From positions 1 through 64,000 of the forward strand of contig NZ_JAHLOS010000022.1 in the NCBI RefSeq assembly GCF_018917525.1: 64,000 bases of DNA. The letters run 5' to 3'. A program made the translations under genes and the position numbers. Shown here one piece after another: positions 1 to 9,245 of the stretch. The notes under the pieces are model-generated. The model had not been told where the DNA came from, ran no database searches, and saw only the letters and a program-made list of their open reading frames with translations. This DNA comes from Enterococcus raffinosus. Lineage in GTDB: Bacteria; Bacillota; Bacilli; Lactobacillales; Enterococcaceae. Each line of letters opens with the position of its first letter. The first letter of the stretch is position 1.

Positions 1-92
1 AGGCGCTTCAGGGCGTTACTCCTTCATTTCACCTATCAAGCAAAGAGTTCACGACTCTCTTATATTTGAGAGGACGTGCGCAATCTTTTCAA

Positions 93-434
93 TTACGAAC
101 GTGTCTCACGATGATTATGTGCGATGCAAATTGACACGCTATTAGATAACAATGCAGCTTTCAAGATATCTCTTGGGGAAGCTAACGATTGATTAATCGT
201 ACCAATGTGAATCGTCTGGATAATGGTTGGTTCTAACTTTTGAGAAAGCCCCGCCATCACTAAAAATTCTCTATCTTTATGCTCTATAAAGGGAGAAAAT
301 AACTGGTACAACGCTTGAGGACTATTGCATTTTCTTCCTGCATACAATACTGATGACTCCTTTACTAACTGCAAAGAGACGATATTTACACATTTTTTTG
401 TTTCAGATTTCACTTGTTGGTTTGTCATTGTCAA
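93..434 (-). pseudogene. RadC-like JAB/MPN domain protein, C-terminally broken
   Basis: The 113-residue product resembles the C-terminal JAB/MPN domain of RadC-like proteins often found on plasmids and integrative elements. The segment ends in AHNH, the start of the family's AHNHPSG metal-site motif, then diverges at once (RETRS) and stops. Family members continue for about 40 more residues with the SxxD metal ligand, which are missing here, so I read it as a 3'-truncated remnant. No continuing RadC reading is visible down to base 1. It lies downstream of the DUF960 gene on the same strand. A functional product is unlikely. Confidence 0.6.
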
Positions 435-489
435 GACCTTCTTTCGATTAATTTTTGGAATTTCTTACTCTTGTACTTACTATGTGCAA

Positions 490-810
490 TCAATACTCTT
501 CCGGTAACAACATCGTCTGATGGGTATGATCATCAATCACCCACAGCTTTTTTGCTTGGAAATGTGCTAAATCATTCGTTATTCGGCATTCGTGATAATC
601 AATAAAGAATGGTTCTTCTTGCCGATGGATAATCGTGATCGTTCCTAGTTGGTCATCTCGATTGAATTCAAAGATTTGCAAATAGTCCAACTGAATCTCG
701 GCTTGTTTCACCTTTTCATCAATCAATCGCCAACAACGTAGCTGTATTTCCTTTGGTACTTGTTCATTCACGCCTCTCGTGACATAGCGTCTTTCTTGTG
801 TATCGAACAT
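490..810 (-). CDS. DUF960 family protein (intact copy)
   Basis: A 106-residue soluble protein starting MFDTQERRYVTRGVN and matching the DUF960 family of Firmicutes, whose function is unknown. I chose the ATG at 810 because a strong AGGAGG site (within TAAAGGAGGATCAAGCA) precedes it; an upstream in-frame start at 849 would lie inside a terminator hairpin. A near-identical copy with a stop codon lies at 31621-31938. In other enterococci this family often sits beside radC-like genes on mobile elements, which fits the RadC remnant next door. The family call is fairly sure; the role is unknown. Confidence 0.7.
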   Translation of the reverse strand: MFDTQERRYVTRGVNEQVPKEIQLRCWRLIDEKVKQAEIQLDYLQIFEFNRDDQLGTITIIHRQEEPFFIDYHECRITNDLAHFQAKKLWVIDDHTHQTMLLPEEY

Positions 811-832
811 TGCTTGATCCTCCTTTAGACAC

Positions 833-868
833 AAAAATAGCCCAATCACCGATTAAGGTGATTAGGCT
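833..868 (-). terminator. Intrinsic terminator/leader hairpin just upstream of DUF960
   Basis: A 12-bp stem (839-850 with 857-868, loop GATTAA) is fully paired in minus-strand RNA (one G-U) and is followed by five U. It ends only about 10 bases before the ribosome site of the DUF960 gene, so it could insulate or attenuate that gene. The same element recurs at 31961-31998, and a split relative flanks the IS at 12364-14122. Confidence 0.65.
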
Positions 869-1007
869 TCATAGTAATAATATATATTTGAAAAATTAGT
901 TGATTCTATCAAAAATGAATAATTGTCTTTTTCATTTTTTTGGCTTTCCAAATATCATTGTGGTGAGGTGGGTATCCTTGTTACATTCAACAATTAAAAA
1001 CGAATAA

Positions 1008-1181
1008 TTATTTAGTAACTCTGTGATTCCATTTAGTTATATCCTGTTTGTTTATTAAAGCTTTTGTAATGAATAGGTCTTTTTCAATTTCTCCTATACT
1101 CTTAAAATAGTTCATTATTCTTTCATCATTAAAGATTTTTCCAATCAATCCAATAGATTTTCTGTTCTCCTTTTTTTTCAT
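1008..1181 (-). CDS. Small hypothetical protein (57 aa)
   Basis: The reading frame opens MKKKENRKSIGLIGKIF and closes with WNHRVTK. Its ATG at 1181 is preceded at good distance by GGAGAGGG. The product is basic, lysine-rich and soluble, with an amphipathic centre and no membrane segment. I do not recognise a family. It sits alone between the fructokinase operon end and the DUF960 leader. Frame length and the ribosome site support a real gene, but a chance frame in AT-rich DNA cannot be excluded. Confidence 0.4.
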   Translation of the reverse strand: MKKKENRKSIGLIGKIFNDERIMNYFKSIGEIEKDLFITKALINKQDITKWNHRVTK

Positions 1182-1299
1182 TCTTCCCTCTCCGTTTTAA
1201 ACAAGTGGGCTACCTATATATATCTGTCAAAATTATTATGAAAAAGGATGTATTGTGACAATTAAATTCCACATAGACAGTCTATTTCTCAATCAGTTT

Positions 1300-2160
1300 T
1301 CAAATTTTTTTTGCTAATGCTAGACAGCCAATGACTCCAGCATTGTTTTTCAGAAAAGGGGTTACAATATAATTTTTCATTTCTGGAGTTCTTACATAGT
1401 TCTTCATTAATGAATGAAAGGCTACACGAACTCGTTCTACCATATGAGATTGCTGCATCACACCACCACCTAATATGATTACATCAGGAGAGAGTATCAG
1501 TGTAGTATTGTAGACGCATTGGGCAATGTAAAAAGCCTCGCTTTCCCAAACAGCATCAGTCTCAGAAATATCCTGCCCTTTTCGACCTGTTCTTGCTTCA
1601 ATTGCTGGACCCGCCGCCATTCCTTCTAAACAATTTTTGTGAAATGGACAATTTCCTTGGAAAGAATCTTCGTCGTGTGGAACTACAAGCATATGCCCCA
1701 TTTCAGGGTGACTAAAGCCCTCGATAAATTCTCCTTTTTGAATTGCTCCTCCACCAATACCAGTTCCAATAGTATAATACACAACACTATTTTTTCCTCG
1801 CCCTTCTCCGCAAACATACTCCCCATATGCTGCAGCATTTACGTCTGTAGTCCAAGCAATAGGAACATCAAAGTGTTTCTTCAAACTCCCTACAAAATCA
1901 AAATCTTGCCAACCTGATTTGGGAGTAGAGGTGATATAGCCATAGGTTGACGAATCTTGTTGAACATCAATTGGCCCAAAAGAGCCAACACCGATACTCT
2001 CAAGTTCTGTTTGATAATCATTAAAAAAGGCGATTACCAAATTCATCGTTTCTTCAGGAGTAGTTGTAGGAAAACTAGCTCGTTTTTCAATGTTTAGATT
2101 TTCATCTCCAATAGCACAAACAAACTTTGTCCCACCTGCTTCAATTGCACCAAAAACCAT
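1300..2160 (-). CDS. scrK: ROK-family fructokinase
   Basis: ATP-dependent fructokinase that would convert intracellular fructose to fructose-6-phosphate. The 286-residue length is typical of ROK fructokinases. An N-terminal ATP-binding motif (GAIEAGGTKF), the central GTGIGGGAI loop, and the HPEMGH...CPFHKNCLEG zinc-binding segment are present. The ATG at 2160 has a GGAGGG site overlapping the end of the GH32 gene, so the two genes are translationally close. It is the last gene of operon A and presumably handles fructose released by the GH32 enzyme just upstream. The second operon uses an unrelated PfkB-type kinase instead. Confidence 0.88.
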   Translation of the reverse strand: MVFGAIEAGGTKFVCAIGDENLNIEKRASFPTTTPEETMNLVIAFFNDYQTELESIGVGSFGPIDVQQDSSTYGYITSTPKSGWQDFDFVGSLKKHFDVPIAWTTDVNAAAYGEYVCGEGRGKNSVVYYTIGTGIGGGAIQKGEFIEGFSHPEMGHMLVVPHDEDSFQGNCPFHKNCLEGMAAGPAIEARTGRKGQDISETDAVWESEAFYIAQCVYNTTLILSPDVIILGGGVMQQSHMVERVRVAFHSLMKNYVRTPEMKNYIVTPFLKNNAGVIGCLALAKKI

Positions 2161-2164
2161 ATTT

Positions 2165-3640
2165 TTATCCCTCCATTTTGAGTGAATAATTTTCTAGTTG
2201 CTCTATGACTAATAAATCTTCTGATTTGATAACAAATAGTTCATCGCTATTCGTTGGATATATTCGGTTTGTAACGACATATTCCCCTTCATTAATAAAT
2301 AGTTCTAGCGCATTTGTATCCAGAATCAGACGAACAAGAAGCTTTCCATCATTCACACTTAATGGAGCAACAGAATTATCTTTGTTCCCCACTCCTGAAA
2401 ACTCTCTATCTACCAAAACCGTCATCTGCTTCAAGTCAAAATGAATCCTTGTTTTTTCTTTCATGTCTTTTGAACATTTTACAAAAATGTCAAAGGTTTC
2501 TGCCTTAGATTTTTCCATATCGATGGTAAGTAATACGTCCGAAGCGCTCGTTATTGAAGTATTGAAACTTGATTTAGAATCTATTTGAAGATCTTCAACA
2601 AGCTCTGAATCTACACGATAATCGTTCAATTCTACGATTGGGTATTGGTAAAGTTTGTTCTTCTTAATTGTTAACTCCCGTGCAATTGTCATCGCTCCGG
2701 CCCAACCATCATTCTTTTCAGGCATTTTAGCAAACCAGATGTTCATCCAAGCAATCATTATCCTTCTGTTTTTTCCATCAGTAAATGTTTGTGGTGCATA
2801 AAAATCCTTGCCATAGTCTAAAGTGAAGAAATCTTTTTGTTCAAAATTACATGTATCGTAGTCAAAATTTCCCAATAAGTAATACGGACTACTGTTTTTA
2901 GTTCCAAACATCGGAGATACAACCAAAATATCTTGTTCATCAAGTGTAAATAGATCTGGGCATTCCCACATATCTCCTTGCTGTCCGTTACTTTCAGTCG
3001 CGATGCCTCGATACTCCCAATCTTCCAAATCTTTGGAGCTATAGATTGCAGCCTTTCCTTTTCCATCCTTCTTTGTCCCTATGATGGCATAATACATCTC
3101 ATCCTTTTTCCATATCTTAGGATCGCGAAAGTCTTCGGTAGCTTCTTTTGGAAATGTAGGGATCACTGGGTTATTTGAAGATTTTGAAAAACTTCTTCCA
3201 TCTTTTGAAAAAGCAATATTCTGCGTCTGACGCGGCGTTCTACCATCAACATTTCCTGTATACATTAAGACTAGTTGATCCTCTACCGAAATCGCACTAC
3301 CTGAAAAACAACCATGCCCTTGTTCAACACTGGAATAGTCGTATTCTTCTGATGGAGCAAGAGCAACCGGAAGATATTCCCATTTAATTCCATCGCTACT
3401 TTTAGAATGTCCCCAATGCATCGGTCCCCACTCAACATCATAAGGATAAAATTGGAAAAACAAATGATATTCACCTTGATGGAAAACTAAACCATTCGGA
3501 TCATTCATCCAACCTAGCGGTGTCATAAAGTGCATTTTCAATCTAGATTTTTTTCCCTGTACACTTGCTCCGTTCTCATTAATATAGTCATTTGCTTTTT
3601 TTAACTCATTTTCATGATTTAATGTTTTTTCGTTTTTCAT
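2165..3640 (-). CDS. scrB: GH32 beta-fructosidase (sucrose-6-phosphate hydrolase type)
   Basis: Cytoplasmic GH32 enzyme (491 aa, no signal peptide) that cleaves beta-fructofuranosyl bonds. The nucleophile motif WMNDPNG is at residues 44-50 (Asp47), FRDPK around 171-175 and the acid/base motif ECPD at 226-229. Annotation habit would call it sucrose-6-phosphate hydrolase, but its operon has an ABC importer and no sucrose PTS, so unphosphorylated inulobiose or a short fructo-oligosaccharide is the more likely substrate (inference). The ATG at 3640 is preceded by AAGGATGACAGG. It lies between the GH172-type gene and the fructokinase. A paralogue is at 22759-24258. Confidence 0.88.
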   Translation of the reverse strand: MKNEKTLNHENELKKANDYINENGASVQGKKSRLKMHFMTPLGWMNDPNGLVFHQGEYHLFFQFYPYDVEWGPMHWGHSKSSDGIKWEYLPVALAPSEEYDYSSVEQGHGCFSGSAISVEDQLVLMYTGNVDGRTPRQTQNIAFSKDGRSFSKSSNNPVIPTFPKEATEDFRDPKIWKKDEMYYAIIGTKKDGKGKAAIYSSKDLEDWEYRGIATESNGQQGDMWECPDLFTLDEQDILVVSPMFGTKNSSPYYLLGNFDYDTCNFEQKDFFTLDYGKDFYAPQTFTDGKNRRIMIAWMNIWFAKMPEKNDGWAGAMTIARELTIKKNKLYQYPIVELNDYRVDSELVEDLQIDSKSSFNTSITSASDVLLTIDMEKSKAETFDIFVKCSKDMKEKTRIHFDLKQMTVLVDREFSGVGNKDNSVAPLSVNDGKLLVRLILDTNALELFINEGEYVVTNRIYPTNSDELFVIKSEDLLVIEQLENYSLKMEG

Positions 3641-3713
3641 CCTGTCATCCTTTCGTTGCGTTTCTAAAAAAGTTTGATAGCTACAAAAATAGCAACTATC
3701 AAACTTTCATTAT

Positions 3714-5060
3714 TTATAGTGTATTTTTTACCCGTTGAATATCCTCTAAGTTCTCCTTCATCGCTTGGTGGGTCTTTTTATATTTTAACTTCATTTGTTT
3801 TTCTTTTTCCGACCGATAATAGTCTTCTCGAGCTTTCGCATCGGCAAAGGCTTGTTCTTGTTCCACTGTTAATGCTGGAGTCTCTTTCTGTACTGGTTTT
3901 GATAATGTTGCGACAATCGGAAGTCGCTCTTCTACTGGCAAAATATCTAGAGTTGGTGATGGAATAGTTTGATACCAATAGGCTGTAGAAGACCAGTCAT
4001 CCGACAAATGATTTGCATGACCGTGTTCAATAGTTACTTTTATTTTTTCTGAAAAATGGATTGGATCAGCAATATGGAATCTATAGGCAACAGTATAGCC
4101 AGGCATATCTCCTTCATGAATAATCGTTCCATTATATAGAAAGTGATTCTTCTGCATTCCCCAAGCAAAACTAAAATAATCTTCTGTACCTGTTCCATTA
4201 ATACTTGGCATTTCCTCCCCATCAATAAAAATCATGTCATCACCTTCACCCCACCAGCTACCTTGGAAATGGTTGACTGATAAGTTACACCCTACATAAT
4301 GACCTTTTCCTTCGGTTTCCAATAAAACATAATTATCTTCACCAGATAAATTACTAATGGCCTGAACATCAGGACTATTGGTTTGCAGTCCATTTCCCCA
4401 GCCGTTATTCGGATTATTTCTTTTCCAATTAGCATGAAAATAAACTGTATCTTCTGGAAGCTCTTCTTTATACAACTCATAATCAACATAAAAATACAAT
4501 GCAAATGGCAATTCATTTTCATTAATAATTTCGATTTTCGCTTTTTTATTAAATGGCATGGGGAAAAAGCAGTTCAAAGCACATGGAGCGCCAAACTTCC
4601 CAGCCTCTTCAGGTTTTACCGATACATTAAAAGGCATGGATTCAAAATTACCTGGCAATGAATGGCCTACACAGAAGAAATCACCTAATGGTGCTAAAAC
4701 ACTTGGCGTATCTTGATCATCCCAAGTAATTTTGATCAAGGCTTTTCGATAGTAAAATGGGTCTTGTTCCTCCCATGTAATTCCTAAAGCATTATGGATC
4801 TCATTTGCTGGAGCAACATTACTTCCTAAAACAGGATCAACAATACTTGGACCCATAATTTTTCTACAAAAAGAGGTCATCCAGATGTGAGTAATACATC
4901 CTGGACCATCGATTTCCCCTAATGTAATAGATTCACCTGGAGGAATCATCCAATAATCTTGATTTTTTCCACTGTGATCGTAACTAGAGACTCTTGCAGA
5001 TCGTACCTCCGCTGTTTTTGTTAAAGCTTGCATGTTTCCATTTGAATAATTGTTCATCAT
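3714..5060 (-). CDS. DUF2961/GH172 enzyme, candidate difructose dianhydride I hydrolase (alpha-fructofuranosidase)
   Basis: The 448-residue soluble protein belongs to DUF2961, the basis of family GH172. The founding GH172 enzyme, from Bifidobacterium dentium, interconverts difructose dianhydride I and inulobiose; its catalytic pair, as I recall, is Glu270 and Glu291. Here WWGEGDDM supplies Glu272 and GTGTEDYF supplies Glu293, with the same 21-residue spacing. There is no signal peptide, so it acts on imported substrate. It follows the ABC permeases and precedes GH32 and fructokinase, which fits ring opening followed by inulobiose cleavage. GH172 also includes arabinofuranosidases, so the exact substrate is inferred from context. 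The ATG at 5060 has a GAGGAA site. Confidence 0.72.
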   Translation of the reverse strand: MMNNYSNGNMQALTKTAEVRSARVSSYDHSGKNQDYWMIPPGESITLGEIDGPGCITHIWMTSFCRKIMGPSIVDPVLGSNVAPANEIHNALGITWEEQDPFYYRKALIKITWDDQDTPSVLAPLGDFFCVGHSLPGNFESMPFNVSVKPEEAGKFGAPCALNCFFPMPFNKKAKIEIINENELPFALYFYVDYELYKEELPEDTVYFHANWKRNNPNNGWGNGLQTNSPDVQAISNLSGEDNYVLLETEGKGHYVGCNLSVNHFQGSWWGEGDDMIFIDGEEMPSINGTGTEDYFSFAWGMQKNHFLYNGTIIHEGDMPGYTVAYRFHIADPIHFSEKIKVTIEHGHANHLSDDWSSTAYWYQTIPSPTLDILPVEERLPIVATLSKPVQKETPALTVEQEQAFADAKAREDYYRSEKEKQMKLKYKKTHQAMKENLEDIQRVKNTL

Positions 5061-5084
5061 AAATTCCTCGCTTAGTTTAAATTT

Positions 5085-5921
5085 TTATCCTTTAACTGCT
5101 CCAGCAGTCATTCCTTTAATAATTTTCTTCTGGAAAATTGCGTAGAAAGTCAATTGTGGGATGATTAGTAAAATACTTGCTGCGACAATTCCACCATAAT
5201 CGATACTGTATCGCCCTTTAAATTCTGAAATTGCTAATGGAATGGTCATTTTTGAGCTATCACTGATTAAAGTTGCTGCAAATGGATATTCATTCCAAAT
5301 GTATAGAATATTAAAAATAAAGATAGTTACAACTACTGGTTTAACTACTGGAAAAACAACTTTCCAACATAACTCAAATAAATTACAGCCGTCCAGCAAC
5401 GCAGCTTCTTCCAACTCACTTGGAAACTCCTTCAAAAAACCAGTGAATAGTAACGTATTAAACCCGATTGATGTTGCGATATAAGGTAAAATCAAAGATA
5501 GATACGTATTTTCAATCCCAGCAGCTATCGTCAACCGATAAACCGGAAACAATAGAATAAAAGGCGGGATTGCTTGTCCACTTATGAATAACAGATATAA
5601 GGCTTGACTGATCTTTTTTTTCTTAAAGACAAATCTGCTTAAAGCAAATGAGCTCATATACGTGATGATCATTTCAAAAAAGATCGCTACAACGGCAATA
5701 ATAAATGTATTCTTATAGATCAACTTGAAATCTAAGGTTTCAAATGCTCGATTAAAATTCGATAAATCTAATGATTTAGGTAGCGAAAGGGTGTCTGTTA
5801 AAATGGCTGAACTGTCCTTAAATGAAAGTAATATCATCCAAAGAAATGGAACCATAATAATTAATGTAATCAAATAAGTAATACCACTTAAAAAAATATT
5901 TTTATCTTTCTTGGTATCCAT
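5085..5921 (-). CDS. CUT1 ABC sugar permease (MalG type)
   Basis: Inner permease of a carbohydrate ABC importer, 278 aa with six predicted membrane spans. The EAA loop that contacts the ATPase is seen as ELEEAALLDGCNLFE. The start codon overlaps the stop of the upstream MalF-type gene by one base (TAATG), indicating translational coupling. With the binding lipoprotein and partner permease it forms importer A. No ATPase is encoded within this operon, so it probably uses the MsmK-type ATPase at 10057-11166 or its paralogue. Confidence 0.87.
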   Translation of the reverse strand: MDTKKDKNIFLSGITYLITLIIMVPFLWMILLSFKDSSAILTDTLSLPKSLDLSNFNRAFETLDFKLIYKNTFIIAVVAIFFEMIITYMSSFALSRFVFKKKKISQALYLLFISGQAIPPFILLFPVYRLTIAAGIENTYLSLILPYIATSIGFNTLLFTGFLKEFPSELEEAALLDGCNLFELCWKVVFPVVKPVVVTIFIFNILYIWNEYPFAATLISDSSKMTIPLAISEFKGRYSIDYGGIVAASILLIIPQLTFYAIFQKKIIKGMTAGAVKG

Positions 5922-6820
5922 TAGTTACTATTCAACTCCTTTTCTCTAAATCTCTTTACTATTGTAAATATTCCGAAAATCATTCCGGCACACGCAAAGG
6001 TTACTAATAACGTCATGACTGCAATAGACATACCATATCCATATTCGCCTGATGTAAACGTCATTCCGTACATATAAGTGACGAGGACCTCAGATAAATG
6101 ATTGGGTCCACCATTGGTCAGCTGTAGAACTGTCTCGAATATCTTGAAAACCAAGGTAATGACCAAGATCAAATTCATCTTGAATGTCTCATTTAGCATG
6201 GGAATTGTAATGTTTACTACTTTCTGAAACCCTGTGGCACCATCAATATCTGCTGCCTCATATAGTTCCTCGGGTATTAAAGTCAGACCAGCTAAAAAGA
6301 TTGTTGCTATATACCCCAATGACTGCCAACTCTGAACGATTGCGACTGAAAATGGTGTTAGTTTATCTCCTCCAATCCATTCTAATGCAAGACTGGACAA
6401 ACCAACTTTGTCTAAGAGAACATTGATAAGCCCAATTTTCGGATCTAAAATGAAGACCCAGATCAAACCGACCATGATAGGTGCTATGATCGATGGTGCA
6501 TAGTTGATTGCCCGGACGAGTGTTAGCCCTTTCATATTTCGATTCATTAGCAGGGATAACAGAAAGGCTCCCGGAATTAAAATCAAAATGGTGACTAGCA
6601 AGACAATGATTGTATTTTTTAAGGCAATAATGAAGATTGGATCTTTAAATAATCTCAAATAATTTGAAATACCAACGAATTGAGGCTGACCTATACCTGA
6701 AAATTTTGTAAAACTATAATATGCAGCAATAAATATCGGTGCAATAATATAAGCTAAGTAAAGCAACAATGCAGGCAGTATCAGAATGACTTTATTACGG
6801 GTTGAACTATACCATTTCAT
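5921..6820 (-). CDS. CUT1 ABC sugar permease (MalF type)
   Basis: Permease subunit of importer A, 299 aa, about six membrane helices, with the EAA loop EELYEAADIDGATGFQ near residue 190. The ATG at 6820 is preceded by GAGGTGA. It follows the binding-protein gene by about 20 bases and is coupled to the MalG-type gene. Its family carries di- to oligosaccharides; the presence of GH172, GH32 and fructokinase genes downstream points to a fructose-containing substrate. The specific sugar cannot be read from the permease itself. Confidence 0.87.
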   Translation of the reverse strand: MKWYSSTRNKVILILPALLLYLAYIIAPIFIAAYYSFTKFSGIGQPQFVGISNYLRLFKDPIFIIALKNTIIVLLVTILILIPGAFLLSLLMNRNMKGLTLVRAINYAPSIIAPIMVGLIWVFILDPKIGLINVLLDKVGLSSLALEWIGGDKLTPFSVAIVQSWQSLGYIATIFLAGLTLIPEELYEAADIDGATGFQKVVNITIPMLNETFKMNLILVITLVFKIFETVLQLTNGGPNHLSEVLVTYMYGMTFTSGEYGYGMSIAVMTLLVTFACAGMIFGIFTIVKRFREKELNSN

Positions 6821-6839
6821 AACAAATCACCTCTATACT

Positions 6840-8144
6840 TTATTTTGTATCGTCTATTCTATTCTGTACAACCTTTGCAGCTTCTTCAGGAGTATAGTTG
6901 CCTACAATAACACCGTAAATACTGTCATACATTGCATTCCCAATTGATTCAGATACAACTAAATCAGGTTGATTTTCTTGGCTTGTCCATTTAGAATCTT
7001 CCATATTATTGATAATGTCTGCAAAAACAGGAGATTCCTTTTCATCTACTTCGACAGATATGTTAGTCATTGGAGGAATTTTATTATCAACCATAATTTG
7101 AATACCTTCTTGACCATAGTAAAATGCTAAAAATTTCTCGATGGCAGCTTTTTTATCCTTATCTTCAAAAGCAGCCTTGCTCACTACCAATGGAGCGGAT
7201 GGAACGATAGAACTTAAGTGTTGATTTCCAACGCCATCTTTAAAAGTAGGTCCCCACCAGAATCCAACATCGTTACCGACATCACTAGATTCAATTTTTT
7301 GTGCATCCCAAGAGCCGGAATCCAACATTGCTGATTTTCCAGTAGTAAACTGTTCAACCGCTTGAAAATAGGATTGTGTACTCACATTTTTCGGAAATGC
7401 TCCCGCATCTCGAAGCTCGGCAATCTTTTCATAATAGTGAATGAAATCTTTATTGTTGTATTTTTCTTTACCAGCTAAAATATCATCCACCTTATCTAAA
7501 TACCCATAACGTGATAGCATAATGAGAAAAGCCCAAACCGAGTAACTGTCTTTTGCACCTTTAGAGATTGTCACAATATCCTTTTCATCAAGTGTTTTCG
7601 CTATTTCCATCAAATCTTCAAAAGTTTCTGGTTTTTCAAATCCATTGTCAGATAAAACTTTCTTATTGTAGTACAAACCTGTTACTAAAGGTTGATAAGG
7701 CATTCCGTATTGATTCTTACCATCCTTGAACGGGTCGATCATATTCTCACGCCCATCAAATGAATCCCTAATGTCCTTGTTATCTTTCAAAAAATCAGAT
7801 AAATCAGCTAATACTCCAGCTTCCTGAAGCTCTTTAGCCGAAGCTGGTAACATCCAAAAAATATCTGGAAGCTTATCAGATTGAGACCGCATTTTCATAT
7901 TTTTAACATGTTCTGATTGCTCTTTGCCCTCCAAATTGATATCAATCTCCTGATTTTCCTTTTTAAATGCTTCAACAACTGCATTAAAAGCTGGTTCTTG
8001 ATCTGCTGGATTAGCAACATGGATCGCAAAATCAATGGTCGTTTTACCATCTTCTTTAGCCGAACCACCTCCCTTATTGCCGCATGCTGCTAAAGTTAAT
8101 AGGACTGTTAATGCAAAACCAATACTAATCAATTTCCGTTTCAT
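6840..8144 (-). CDS. Extracellular sugar-binding lipoprotein of ABC importer A
   Basis: Family 1 solute-binding protein, about 434 aa. A basic N-terminus, hydrophobic stretch and lipobox LAAC mark a lipid-anchored surface protein. Sequence features such as NPADQEPAFNAVVEAFKKEN are typical of MalE/UgpB-like proteins. I choose the ATG at 8144 because GAGGTG lies seven bases upstream; the in-frame GTG at 8153 is part of that ribosome site. The LacI gene ends at 8155, so regulator and transporter share one transcript. The ligand is inferred to be a difructose dianhydride or short fructan. Confidence 0.87.
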   Translation of the reverse strand: MKRKLISIGFALTVLLTLAACGNKGGGSAKEDGKTTIDFAIHVANPADQEPAFNAVVEAFKKENQEIDINLEGKEQSEHVKNMKMRSQSDKLPDIFWMLPASAKELQEAGVLADLSDFLKDNKDIRDSFDGRENMIDPFKDGKNQYGMPYQPLVTGLYYNKKVLSDNGFEKPETFEDLMEIAKTLDEKDIVTISKGAKDSYSVWAFLIMLSRYGYLDKVDDILAGKEKYNNKDFIHYYEKIAELRDAGAFPKNVSTQSYFQAVEQFTTGKSAMLDSGSWDAQKIESSDVGNDVGFWWGPTFKDGVGNQHLSSIVPSAPLVVSKAAFEDKDKKAAIEKFLAFYYGQEGIQIMVDNKIPPMTNISVEVDEKESPVFADIINNMEDSKWTSQENQPDLVVSESIGNAMYDSIYGVIVGNYTPEEAAKVVQNRIDDTK

Positions 8145-8154
8145 TTTTTTCACC

Positions 8155-9177
8155 TCATAATGATTTTCTTTCGATAATTTTTGATGGTATCTCTACTCTT
8201 TTCGTTGTATGTTCTTGATTGTTTATACTATCCAAAATTAATTTTGCTGATTCTCTTCCCATCTCAAATGCTGGTTGTCTGATTGCGGTCAAAGGTGTTT
8301 GGACTATTTCCATCCAAGAATAGTCATCGTAAACTGCTATCCCCACGTCATCGGGAATTGAAATTCCATGATCAATTAGATACTTGATAGTACCCATAGC
8401 TATCGTATTATTTCCAAATAAGATGGCAGATCTTTTTTCTTCAAATGAATCTATTACCTCCTTTCCTATTCTATATCCCGCTTCAAAAGATGAAATTGTT
8501 TCAAACCGTTTTGGTTCTTTATTTCCATTGAGTTTATAGAAAATTTTTTCATATGCCGTATTTCGTTCAATCGTAGATGAAACGTCTGTTGGGCCGGAGA
8601 TAAAAATGATATCTTCATATCCACGATCCACAATACCTTCTAATAACTCCAGTGTTACTGAATAGTTATTTGTATAAACAACATCATATCGTTCTAAATC
8701 GTTTGGTTTCCTATCAACAAAAACAATTGGCAATGTCGTATTAGATGCGATTTGATCAATATTCTTTAATAGTCCTGAAGTGGGGGCAATTATTATCCCA
8801 TCCACATATTCGATCATACTAGAATTGAACAATTCTAAACGACTCTGCTCCTCGGTTACTCTTTCATGAGAATTGGCAATTATTAGTTGGTAACCAGCTT
8901 TTTGTAATTCACTTTCGACTCCTGAAGCTAAAGTAGAAAATAATTCTGAAGAAGAATCCTGTTCTTGTGAAGGGATAATCAGTCCGATTACTTTTGAGCC
9001 AACACCTTTCATTGATTTCGCTAGATTGCTTGGTCGGTAATTTAATATTTCCATTGATTTCAATACTTTTTCTCTTGTATCCTGCTGTACAAATCGTGAA
9101 TTATTCATGACGTTTGAGACAGTTGCAGTAGAAACTTTGGCTAATCGTGCAACGTCTTTGATAGTTGCTTTTTTCAA
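8155..9177 (-). CDS. LacI-family repressor, first gene of operon A
   Basis: The 340-residue protein has an N-terminal LacI helix-turn-helix (TIKDVARLAKVSTATVSNVMN) and a C-terminal periplasmic-binding-like effector domain. It starts at a TTG at 9177 after GAGGTGGAG. It is the first cistron of the operon it most likely controls, since the binding-protein gene starts 10 bases after its stop region. Two perfect palindromes at 9267-9280 and 9303-9316 lie upstream, one overlapping the promoter, so autoregulation by substrate-released repression is likely. The effector is unknown. Confidence 0.88.
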   Translation of the reverse strand: MKKATIKDVARLAKVSTATVSNVMNNSRFVQQDTREKVLKSMEILNYRPSNLAKSMKGVGSKVIGLIIPSQEQDSSSELFSTLASGVESELQKAGYQLIIANSHERVTEEQSRLELFNSSMIEYVDGIIIAPTSGLLKNIDQIASNTTLPIVFVDRKPNDLERYDVVYTNNYSVTLELLEGIVDRGYEDIIFISGPTDVSSTIERNTAYEKIFYKLNGNKEPKRFETISSFEAGYRIGKEVIDSFEEKRSAILFGNNTIAMGTIKYLIDHGISIPDDVGIAVYDDYSWMEIVQTPLTAIRQPAFEMGRESAKLILDSINNQEHTTKRVEIPSKIIERKSL

Positions 9178-9245
9178 ATTTCTCCACCTCTATTTAATCG
9201 TTTAATCAAGTTTTTATATTTTTATTCAACGTGAACAAAAACTGT

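Noticed and set aside
2165-3640. Sucrose-6-phosphate hydrolase of a sucrose PTS
   Set aside because: No sucrose PTS gene is present in the operon; the ABC context favours an unphosphorylated substrate.
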